Shown piece by piece: positions 1 to 8,216 of a stretch of 64,000 nt of DNA. Source of the stretch: Siphonodentalium dalli (taxonomy: Eukaryota > Mollusca > Scaphopoda > Gadilida > Siphonodentaliidae); the NCBI GenBank assembly GCA_032622095.1, contig CP136069.1, positions 45,918,194-45,982,193 on the forward strand. The letters are read 5' to 3'. Both the position numbers and the translations under genes were made by a program. The notes beneath the pieces were generated by a model. It did not search any database and was not told the DNA's origin. It saw only the letters and a program-made list of their open reading frames with translations. How positions within the stretch are numbered: position 1 is the first letter of the stretch; each line of letters opens with the position of its first letter.

Positions 1-2
1 CT

Positions 3-1169
3 GTCTCAAAAGCCGAGAAAGCACTTCAGCTTAACCATGATGTTAAATCATCTACTACCAATACAACTTATGATGCTCTATGCAATGAAGAAAGACTGAA
101 ACAAACATCAACATACAGAGATCATGTGCATCAGGGACGCTTCCATCCTGACAGTGAACGTCATGATCGATCCAACAGGAATGAGGCCTCTGAGTATCAC
201 AACACAGTATATGGTCATTCTTCTGTACCTAATGTCTCAAAAAGAGGTGCCATCTTAAACGATAATGTCAAACCTAGATGTGTGCCGATCCAAAATGACA
301 AGTGCAATGAACTGAATGAAAATGTCAGAAGAGAGATGCCAGAGCAGAAAGGTGATAAGAAGTCCATGGCACAACGACCCACTGGGGATCAAGCTGGATG
401 TGAAGTGAAGAGTAACCATTCCGATGGATTGCTGACTATACAACAACTGAAGGACCTTCCAGTTGCTAAGACATACCGTGAGCATCGCATGAGAAAGCAG
501 CTGATACAAAAGTTAGAAATGCAGCAATCGGTGTGCAATAAACATCAACAGAAAACCAGAGTTAATGCTGAGCAATTCAATAAATGTCAACAGGAAAGCT
601 CTGATAATGGTGTGCAGTGTGACAACCGACAGAAGAAAATCAGTGTTACTGGTGCTCAGTGTGACGAACTTCAGCAGATAATCGTTTCTGGTGCGCAACG
701 CACTAAACGTCAACATAAAGACGTTGGTGTGGAGTGCAGTGAACATCAACCGAAAAAAATGAAGAAGTCCAATGCTAATAACGTGCATGAAAACACTTGT
801 GTTGTTGAGCAGAAGCAGACACCACTCTACAAAAGTGGACCAAAATCACATAAACCACAATGTGACTTGTTTCCCGGCTCTTCAAAATTGTTCAGTTGTG
901 AACGTGTTAATGCGTCTAACAATGAAACTTATTGCTCAGACTCACAAGGAATTGTAAAGTGTACTGCCAGAGTAAGTCCTTGTGCCCGCATTGCACCAGA
1001 TTTGGAATCTCATCTACTTTTTGCAACTGGAAGTGAATCCAGAAATTACATTCGTAATGATGAGAGATCAAACAGGAAGAGAAAGTCTCCATCAAGTGGT
1101 GTCGAAGAAAGATGTGCTGGTAAAAAACTGTGTTACACAGGAATCATTGGATACTATGAACGGTATTAA
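3..1169 (+). CDS. Partial 3' coding exon of an unidentified hydrophilic protein
   Basis: One frame is open from the window edge (first full codon at 3) to TAA at 1167-1169, 388 residues, with no start required, so this reads as the last coding exon of a gene entering from the left. I do not recognise the protein. It is very rich in Lys, Gln, Asn, Ser and charged residues, with no membrane segment or signal peptide. Basic clusters (KKMKKS near 755; RKRK near 1077) could serve nuclear localisation, which is inference. Nucleotides 525-758 encode a degenerate tandem repeat of about 13 residues with the pattern G-[VA]-[QE]-C-x3-Q-x-K (units start GVQCD, GAQCD, GAQRT, GVECS). The opposite-strand open frames here are shadows. 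The gene converges on DNAJC27. No AATAAA was seen close downstream. The length of the open frame (1.17 kb in AT-rich DNA) is the main support. Confidence 0.7.
   Translation, partial: VSKAEKALQLNHDVKSSTTNTTYDALCNEERLKQTSTYRDHVHQGRFHPDSERHDRSNRNEASEYHNTVYGHSSVPNVSKRGAILNDNVKPRCVPIQNDKCNELNENVRREMPEQKGDKKSMAQRPTGDQAGCEVKSNHSDGLLTIQQLKDLPVAKTYREHRMRKQLIQKLEMQQSVCNKHQQKTRVNAEQFNKCQQESSDNGVQCDNRQKKISVTGAQCDELQQIIVSGAQRTKRQHKDVGVECSEHQPKKMKKSNANNVHENTCVVEQKQTPLYKSGPKSHKPQCDLFPGSSKLFSCERVNASNNETYCSDSQGIVKCTARVSPCARIAPDLESHLLFATGSESRNYIRNDERSNRKRKSPSSGVEERCAGKKLCYTGIIGYYERY
525..758 (+). repeat. Degenerate ~13-residue coding tandem repeat with Cys/Gln
   Basis: Inside the left-edge exon, successive blocks begin GVQCD, GAQCD, GAQRT and GVECS, spaced 12-14 codons and each followed by a Gln/Lys-rich tail. 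Earlier blocks (SVCNKHQQK, NKCQQES) look like more diverged units. The DNA also keeps the pattern (ggtgtgcagtgtgac, ggtgctcagtgtgac, ggtgtggagtgcagt). Confidence 0.5.
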
Positions 1170-1277
1170 CTGACAGATATCTTGGTATCTGAACTCAATG
1201 TATATACAGCTGACAGCCAACCTCCCGATCAAATGTACATATTTCTTATAATCACACTATGTAGGTGAGAACTTATG

Positions 1278-1969
1278 GTGTCCTGTTTCCATCACATACT
1301 TTTTTCGCTTCCTTCGTTTTTTTCTTCTTTTTCGCTTGCTTCGGTTCCTTCATGGCTAAGCAAGCAAAATAATTTCAATTATTTCGGTTCCTTCACCACG
1401 AAAGAACTGAAGGAAGTGAACAAATTAAATGAAGCAAGCGAAAAAACCAATCGATGAAAGCGAAAAAACATTGTTAATTTTCTTGCTTCGTTTTGGTTCC
1501 TTCGGTTCCTTCATGTGACATTTTGTTTTTTTTTTGCTTTCGGCGGTTCCTTCGCTTGCTTCACGAAGTATCCTTCGCTTGCTTCACGAAGTATCCGAAG
1601 CAAGCGAAGGAACAGCCGAAACCCAACAACAACAACCAAGACAAAAGTTTTTCTTGGTTCTTGTTGTTGGGTGTCGGCGATTCCTTTCTTTTGCTTCGGA
1701 TACTTCGGGAAGCAAGTGAAGGAATAGCCAAAAGGGAAAAAAAACAAACAAAATGTCATACAAAGGAACCGAAGGAACCAAAACGAAGCAAGTGATATAA
1801 CAATGTTTTTTCGCTTTCGTCATTTGATATTTTCGCTTGCTTCGGTTCATTTGTGGCCATTGAACCGAAATAATTGAGATTATTTCACTTGCTTTGCCAC
1901 GAAGGAAGCGAAGCAAGTGAAAAATCCAAATGAAGGAAGCAAAAAAAGTATGTGGCAGAAACAGGACAC
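1278..1969. mobile_element. Foldback element of GAAGCAAGCGAA repeats (~692 bp)
   Basis: The left end (gtgtcctgtttc...cacatactttttt) is matched by the reverse complement of the right end, and pairing continues inward almost to an axis near 1625. The whole element is one long imperfect hairpin with arms of about 340 bp, built from variants of CTTCGCTTGCTTCGGTTCCTT. Flanks AGAACTTATG (1268-1277) and AGAACCTGTG (1970-1979) match at 8 of 10 positions and look like a target-site duplication. Several overlapping open frames on both strands are products of the repeat and are not genes. Confidence 0.8.
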
Positions 1970-1970
1970 A

Positions 1971-2005
1971 GAACCTGTGTGATTGTGAGTGTGGTTATAA
2001 AGGAG
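1971..2005 (+). repeat. Left copy of a 35-bp inverted repeat
   Basis: gaacctgtgtgattgtgagt and the following 15 bases recur as the reverse complement at 3798-3832 with one mismatch. The foldback at 1278-1969 sits exactly at the outer edge of this copy, and the sequence left of the foldback (ggtgagaacttatg) resembles the sequence outside the right copy. The foldback therefore appears to have jumped into one end of an older inverted-repeat element. Confidence 0.6.
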
Positions 2006-2760
2006 ATTTAAATTAAGTCTGTTTTTTATATATTATATCAGGCAATTTATTCAACTTTTTCCTCCATATTGTGAAAATAATAGAACTTTTTATATGATTG
2101 ATTTATGATCACACTGATTAAAATATGAAGCAGGTGGTCACAGTTATGAAGAAAATATTTGATCTTTTTAATGGTTTTTGCTTTCACCTTCTTTTCCATT
2201 ATTTATACAGTTTTATGGGAAGAAATTCCTAAATTTATTTTTATAATTTGAGTAAACTTATCGTATTCAAACATCTTCAATCACGACATTCATGGATAAT
2301 TCTGCCATTTGTTGTGGTGAAGCAAAATTATATTTTTATTTTCATTCCCTCCTGAATCTATGTTTTTTTCAACCTAAATGTTCGTAAACCAGGCTATTTG
2401 ATTGTTGTGGCCTTATGAAAATAAATGTCTTCATTTATAGAATATTTAAATTTATTTGTTTTTCAAATTACAAGTAATAAGTAATTCCTTGCGATATGCT
2501 TCTGAATTCTCGTGCGAAATTTCGCAGCATGAAAGTGTTCTAATCCGCATTAAATTGCACGAGAAGTTGTATTCAGTACATGTTTTTGATGAGGCTGGCA
2601 TTTTGTCATTCTAGCATGCCTCTATATTATGTGACAACTTACATTGAAAATACTGAATCATCGTGAAACATTAAAGAGACAACTTTTTCCATAACCAAAG
2701 ACAACAGGTCCCGAGAAAAATGTGAATCACACCAACAGTTTTTTGAATGTTAGGATATCT
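2006..2760. other. AT-rich stretch, nothing recognised
   Basis: No open frame of note, no repeat unit and no exon-like segment was seen. It may be the body of the element bounded by the 35-bp inverted repeats at 1971 and 3798. Confidence 0.4.
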
Positions 2761-2762
2761 TA

Positions 2763-3459
2763 CAGTAATGCCCTAAGTAATCGACTTCTTAACCACAGCA
2801 GAATTATGGGTAACTTTTCAGGATTTAGTCTGAAATATGGCTTGTTGCCATTCATCGGAAAGCTCTCCCCAAGAGCTTTCCGATGAATGGCAATAAGCCA
2901 TATTTCCAACTAAATCCTGAAAAGTTACCCATAATTCTGCTGTGGTTAAAGGTACTCAACCCGTAAAGAGGGTCCCCATCTCAACAGATTCCAACAACAA
3001 CAATCCGATCAGAGGGTCCTATATTACTATTTCTTTGGCTTTGGGGGTAAAAAATATTTGATTCGAGTCGAGGAACCCATCAAACAAAGCTCAGAGTTAT
3101 TAGATATTGATTTTTGAAAATTCTTATGTTCTCGAGATGAGTACCAATAACTGCCGTCAATTTGGTAACCTGCTCGAGATTTTACGCCAAAATTCTATTC
3201 AAACAGACAAGGATGGATAACTCTATAATCAAGTGGGTAATAATAACGAATTTTTGATTGTCTTCTGGGCCAGAAAGAATTCCCGATAATGAAAAATAAT
3301 AGATTTCTAAAATCGATATCTAACAAATCTGAGCTTTGATGGGTGACTTCCTCGACTCGAATCAAATATTTTTGACCCCCGAAGCCATTGAAATAGTAAT
3401 TGAGAGGAGTTTTATCGGGTTGAGTACCTTTAAGAAGTCGATTACTTAGAGCATTACTG
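2763..3459. mobile_element. Family A TA-flanked hairpin MITE, copy 1 (split by a family B insertion)
   Basis: The left arm starts CAGTAATGCCCTAAGTAATC at 2763 and the right arm ends GCATTACTG at 3459. TA dinucleotides lie on both sides (2761-2762, 3460-3461), as for Tc1/mariner-type elements. The arms pair over about 100 bp (AACCACAGCAGAATTATGGG with its complement). The right arm is interrupted at its TTAA by family B (2950-3429) and resumes with gaagtcgattacttag. No transposase is present, so this is non-autonomous. Confidence 0.85.
2950..3429. mobile_element. Family B TTAA-flanked element, copy 1
   Basis: It starts AGGTACTCAACCC and ends GAGTACCT, with TTAA at 2946-2949 and again at 3430-3433. 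Because it sits inside the right arm of a family A MITE, the uninterrupted site can be read from other A copies and contains a single TTAA, which proves a 4-bp TTAA duplication. Both ends carry the block with TTCGGGGGTAAAAAATATTT and GATTCGAGTCGAGGAACC in inverted orientation. The 104-residue open frame at 3195-3509 (- strand) is a repeat artefact. Confidence 0.88.
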
Positions 3460-3797
3460 TACTTCGGGTCAATTGTTTTTAAAACAAGAAGGATTATTAA
3501 GCATGTCATTGCAAATTTAGAAAGAAGGGACGTTTTACTTCAGTATTTAGGCATTCAACAAACTCACTTAGGTGTCATTTTTTCCTCTGAAAAAACATGT
3601 ACTGAAAAAAACAACTTCATGTCCGATTTAATGTGGCCCAGAATGCATTGAATCTGCGAAATGTTGCACAACAAATCATAAATATATCACAAGCAATTCT
3701 TGAACACCTGTTATATTTAAACAATATTATATTTAAAGAAAATATTCTACTGGTATATATGAAAACGTTTCTTTTCATGCTATAACAACACTCATTG

Positions 3798-3832
3798 CTC
3801 CTTTGTAACCACACTCACAATCACACAGGTTC
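3798..3832 (-). repeat. Right copy of the 35-bp inverted repeat
   Basis: Reverse complement of 1971-2005 with one mismatch. The pair is about 1.8 kb apart and may mark the termini of a nonautonomous DNA transposon. No transposase frame lies between them. Confidence 0.55.
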
Positions 3833-4411
3833 TCATTTGAGTGCGCTGATTGTTCATATAAAATTTGAAATCTATTCTTGTTTCTTTGTGTTATTTTTTT
3901 AGATGTCCACCCAAGGCTCAAAATAAGTGGCCGATTCACGGTCATTGTCCGACGAAAAATAGCTTATGTCCAGTGCACTTCTGTATCTGTCGGACATTTT
4001 GTCCAATGCAATTCTTTAAACAATCTGTATCTGTCCAAGGAACCACTTCTGGCCAAATAGGACATTGAAAGTAAAAAATAGTTCTTTTTTAATTTCAGAT
4101 CAATTCATAGTGAATATAATTATGTTGAATTGCATGTGTATCTATTAATTGATGTAAAGTCACTAAAATGTGTGCATCATTGACGAATAATAAGTTGATT
4201 GGAAATTTAAATACTGTCTCATACAGTACATCTGAAAATTTGACTGGCACCATTTTGAAATGACCAACACCATCCATTTGGTGCCTGTCATTTTGACAGT
4301 CAGTAAAAAATAATTATTTTGAGCCTTGTGTCCACCTGGCATATAGAGGTCACATTCAAGTGTTTTGTCCAGGTGCCAGACCAAAAATAAGTATCAAATT
4401 TTATCATTCAG

Positions 4412-4791
4412 CCTGACTCTATCCCGTATGGTGGGCTAGCGTCAACAAATACACCCTCTGGGAACCTCATTCTATTTAGGCCTCAACAGACATAGGATCA
4501 GACTGAAATTTCCCAGTTGAAGTTGGTGATGTTCACCCATTAGTCACCTCGATTATGCAATTTATTTCTTCAAATTACCTGATATAGAAACTGAACAGAA
4601 GGGAAAAAGTAACTAAAAACAGTGTCAATTTGAGACAACACATACATCCCAGAAGATGAGGCCTAAGCAGAATGAGGTCACCAGAGGGTGAATTTGGTGA
4701 TGTTAGCAGGTGGTTTGGGTAGCATCATTGAACTCCCCATCTGGGGACCTCACTCTACAAATGACAGACACACTAAATACATGCAGGCTTG
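4412..4791. mobile_element. Family C hairpin element, copy 1 (left end degraded)
   Basis: It contains two inverted blocks related to GAATGAGGTCCCCAGAGGGT and ends with CACTAAATACATGCAGGCTTG. The central segment (gatcagactgaaatttccca, gttggtgatgttcacccatt) matches copies 2, 4 and 5. The left terminus is too diverged for an exact boundary. Confidence 0.65.
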
Positions 4792-4949
4792 ACCGTGAAA
4801 ATACAGAAATTTTCGCTTTTGCCCCAGGAATATCATTTGAAATCATAACAATTTCAACCTGTATTTAGAGTTTCCAACTGTTGAATGTATTTACCAAAGT
4901 TGGGGGGGGGGGTGAAACACCACAACATCACACCCACTCTGCGTCCACG

Positions 4950-5261
4950 TCTCTCATTAAAGTAACTCATACACTTCACTGTTTTAGTTACATTTCCCTT
5001 CTAGTTTCTAGAAGTTTCTATATCCCCTAATTTGCAGAAGATAAAATTCATAATTGAATGCCCAATGGGTGAACATCACCAACTTCAACTGGGGAACTTC
5101 AATCTGATCCTAGGTCTGCCATATCAGTTGAGGGCCTAAGCAGAATAAGGTCCCCAGAAGGTGAATTTAGTGATGCTAGCCTGCTATGCGCGATAGCGTC
5201 ACTAAATTCACCCTCTGGGGACCTCATTCTGCAAATGACAGACACGCTATTTGCAGGCTTG
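4950..5261. mobile_element. Family C hairpin element, copy 2
   Basis: The middle block (tatcccctaatttgcagaag; gaacatcaccaacttcaact) is followed by a clean hairpin of GAATGAGGTCCCC... sequence at about 5137-5235, then TGACAGACACGCTATTTGC and the terminal CAGGCTTG ending at 5261. The left boundary is approximate. Confidence 0.7.
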
Positions 5262-5836
5262 TTCATATACTCTGAAAAGATTTATCAAAGTTTTATACCG
5301 TGCATTAAATAAGTTGTTTCCATATTCTGAACAGAAGTGATTATGCGGTACCGGTAGACCCTCTATGAATGGCCCTCTTTATAGTAATTGAAGTGTGTCT
5401 GCGTATGTATGTCTAGTCTAGTGAGGCGAAATCTGTGGCCCCGATGGAGAGCACATGACAAGTGCGATTGTCTGGATTCTGGCCCTCAAAGCCAAATGAT
5501 GTCATGAACAGTGTCATGACATCTTCACTGGTTTTCATTAAGCTAACCAACGAAATTGGTCTAAATGAAACTAATAGACCTAAATCGCACATGATTTCTT
5601 AAGTTGCCAACTTTATTCGTCATCCTGTTGGTCCATTACCGATTCCGCATCAGCAATCTCCATACAGTTGCTAACCGGAAGTCATGTGATCAAATAAAAA
5701 TACAGGCAATCCAAATTTTAGTTAATGGTATAGAAATGAAATTGTCAATGACACTGCGTTTAGCTCAACTTGGAGAGGGGATAATGTCATGCATTACAGT
5801 CAATGGAGTGATAAGGAATGCGGCAAGTTTACATGT
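5262..5836. other. No gene recognised
   Basis: Unique-looking AT-rich sequence between a family C and a family D element. The short open frame at 5604-5840 has no recognisable protein features and its end runs into a MITE. Confidence 0.4.
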
Positions 5837-5840
5837 TTAA

Positions 5841-5979
5841 CACTTTCATGACGGGAGCTGCACTGGTGCAGCATCAAAGATCTTGTGCCAGTGCATTCTC
5901 TTATATATGTGAGTCTCCCATAGGGTGCCTCGCTTATATAAGAGAATACACTGGCTTGCAAGGTCCAGCCATGGATGGG
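5841..5979. mobile_element. Family D piggyBac-like MITE, copy 1 (single hairpin)
   Basis: TTAA (5837-5840) is followed by cactttcatgacgggagctg and the hairpin cattctcttatatatgtgag / cgcttatataagagaatac. The right end is ccatggatggg, then TTAA (5980-5983). It is shorter than D2, D4 and D6 because only one of the two hairpins remains. Confidence 0.75.
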
Positions 5980-6019
5980 TTAAAGTATTTAGTAATCATC
6001 ACTAAGTGATGCGATGAGT

Positions 6020-7110
6020 AAAATCAAAGATAGTTGCTGGCAGCCATATTTTTGATGGAATGTTCAAATGTGATAGCTCAAATGTGATAGCTCCCGCCTA
6101 TAAGTGATCCTGAACATGCCTATAATTTATTTAAACAGTTCTCCAATGAATGACGGCTGCAGGGCTCAAATTGGATTCAAATTGGATTCAAATGTGAAAT
6201 AAAAAATTTGGGAAAAGTTAATGGCTCCCATCTACAAAGAGTAAAATCCAAGATGGCCACTGGTGGCCATGTCTTTCAACTAAGTTCGGAAAAATTTGAT
6301 GGCTCCCATTTGATGGCTCCCATTTAGTGGTCTCCCAGAAGATCCATATGAAGATTGGCAATGATTGGATGAGGGTTGTGCTCTGTAGGGTATACCAAGG
6401 GATTTAGTAATGCAAAGAGTGATAATCGTAGATGGCTGCCGGCAGCCATGTTTCTCATCGAAATCATTCATTTAGTTTGAAATCCAAGATGGCCATGTTT
6501 TTTAATGAATTTCGGAAAAAAATTGATGGCTCCCAGCTACAGGTCCCACTGAAGATCTATATGAAGTTTGGTGATGATTGGATGAGGGAGTAAAATTCAA
6601 GATGGCCACTGGTGGTCATGTTTTTTAACAAAATTCAGAAATATTTGATGGCTCCCATCTAGATCTGACTCTGAAGATCAATATGTAATTTGTTGATGAC
6701 CGGATGAGGGATGTGGTCTGTAGGGTGTGCCAATGGATTTAGTCATGTAAAGTTGAGTAAAATCCAAGATGGCGGCCATGTTTATCATCAAAATTTTTTC
6801 TAATTTGATAGCTCCCATTTAGAGGCAATCCTAAATAAGCCTGTAAATTTTCAAAACAATTCTCCACTAAATGCGGGCTGCAGGGTGTATTGATGGATTA
6901 TAATTTGAATTCCAAGATGGCTGCTGACGGCCATGTGCTTTAACCAAATTTGGAAAACAAATAATGGCTCCCATCTAGAGGTCACTCCGAAGATACATAT
7001 GGAATTTGGTGATGAACGGATGAGAGATGTGACCTGTAGCTATATAATAAAAAATAAATTATAAGGGTGTGCTAACGTAAATTGCAGACGAACGGACTCA
7101 CAAACAGACA
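6020..7110 (+). repeat. Diverged tandem repeat with CAAGATGGC / GATGGCTCCCAT motifs, ~160-bp unit
   Basis: Roughly six diverged units repeat the order: gatggctcccatctagaggt, an ATATGAA(G/T)TTTGGTGATGA-like segment, a GGATGAGGG segment, ggatttagtaatg, aaaatccaagatggcc, catgttt. The array ends near 7110 with gacgaacggactcacaaacagacat, a tail style often seen at the 3' end of invertebrate retroelements. The class is not resolved. Confidence 0.6.
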
Positions 7111-7170
7111 TCCATACATTTGGTCTTTAAATGGTCTTTCTTTTGTTATTTACGACAGGTTAATACTTAA

Positions 7171-7395
7171 CCCTTTCATGATGGGAGCTGTGCTGGTGCA
7201 GCATTAAATATCCTGTGCCAGTGCATTCTCTTATAAATGTGAGTCTCCCATAAAGAGCCAAGGTCAAGGTAAATATTGTTAGGCCAACGTATTCTCTTTT
7301 ATATGCGAGGCTCCCTATGGGAGTCTCGCCTATCTAAGAGAATGCATTGGCACAGTGTTTTCGCAAAATTTCTGGAAGCTCCAGTCATGGAAGGT
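7171..7395. mobile_element. Family D piggyBac-like MITE, copy 2
   Basis: TTAA (7167-7170) precedes CCCTTTCATGATGGGAGCTG, and the right end catggaaggt is followed by TTAA (7396-7399). Two internal hairpin blocks of the form TTCTCTTATATATGCGAG/CTCGC..ATAAGAGAA flank the linker caaggtcaaggtaaatattg. Confidence 0.82.
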
Positions 7396-7651
7396 TTAAG
7401 ACTATCACTTAACTTTTAAATTTTACAAAATAATGGGCATTAAGGGGTAGTTTGACATTAGGTGGTCGATTACTTTTGTTTTAGGCTCGTCCCCTGGCCA
7501 CCTAAGGCTCAAATGTGAATCTGGATGGACGCACAGACACATGGACGGATGACAGATGCCAACCCATGGCAATAGCTCAAACTTGACTTTGTCAAGTTGA
7601 GCTAAAAATGGAAGAAATTTATTTGAACTAACAAACCAATGAGGGTTCTGG

Positions 7652-7671
7652 ATAACAATTCCACTTTCAGC
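7652..7671 (+). repeat. 20-bp direct repeat (left), flank of family C copy 3
   Basis: ATAACAATTCCACTTTCAGC abuts the left terminus of the family C element and is repeated exactly at 7925-7944, abutting the right terminus. Confidence 0.85.
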
Positions 7672-7924
7672 CAAGCCTTGAAATAGTGTGTCTGTCATTT
7701 GCAGAATGAGGTCCCCAGAGGGTGAATTTAGTGATGCTACCCTGCATAGCAGGCTAGCATCACCAAATTCACCCTCTGGTAACCTCATTCTGCTTACACC
7801 TCAGCAGAATGAGGTTCCCAGAGGGTGAATTTGGTGATGCTAGCCCGCTATGTGGGTAGCATCACTAAATTCACCCTCTGGGAACCTCATTCTGCAAATG
7901 ACAGACACACTATTTCAAGGCTTG
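7672..7924. mobile_element. Family C hairpin element, copy 3, with 20-bp flanking duplication
   Basis: The termini are inverted: CAAGCCTTGAAATAGTGTGT on the left and CACTATTTCAAGGCTTG on the right. Inside are two hairpins of GAATGAGGT(C/T)CCCAGAGGG sequence separated by ttctgcttacacctcagcag. The element is flanked by an exact 20-bp direct repeat. It lies about 0.1 kb beyond the last DNAJC27 exon found here (8056). The open frames across it are artefacts of the hairpins. Confidence 0.88.
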
Positions 7925-8055
7925 ATAACAATTCCACTTTCAGCAATGTCTTTCATGGAAATCCATGACTGATCTATGATTTGAATTATTTGATGACGCT
8001 CTAAAATGACATTGATTCCATAGTACACCTTATGGAAAGACTTTAAAATACTCAC

Positions 8056-8216
8056 TTGGAAGCTCCTGGATGGAGACCAAGGCGCTCAAAATCACTCTTA
8101 GCATGTTTGAGCTTCTGGATAGCATCTATCTGATCCTTTGTATATCCTAACTGTATCTGTACAGGCATCTTACGGCCACCGTTCTCACACGTTGAGACTA
8201 CACCTTCGATTAGAGC
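8056..8216 (-). CDS. DNAJC27: DNAJC27 coding exon 6 (linker and start of the J domain)
   Basis: The acceptor ttttatag precedes GCT CTA. It encodes ALIEGVVSTCENGGRKMPVQ, then a helix (TKDQIDAIQKLKHAKSDF) and ERLGLHPGAS plus AA of a split codon. The donor is GTGAGT. Reading past the donor gives an in-frame TGA at once, so intron retention would end the protein before the J domain. Confidence 0.92.

Noticed and set aside
1493-1916. Overlapping open frames on both strands with Lys/Phe-rich products
   Set aside because: All fall in the GAAGCAAGCGAA foldback; long frames come from the stop-poor repeat.
3195-3509. Minus-strand 104-residue open frame containing QPDK, considered as the missing J-domain exon
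   Set aside because: It is the conserved arm of family B, repeated at six other places, with no HPD and no splice context.
3865-4068. Cys-rich 67-residue open frame
   Set aside because: Two overlapping frames give equally arbitrary products; there is no conserved spacing, splice signal or known domain.
6020-7110. Possible exon cluster with CCAAGATGGC motifs
   Set aside because: Diverged tandem repetition at DNA level with no conserved frame.
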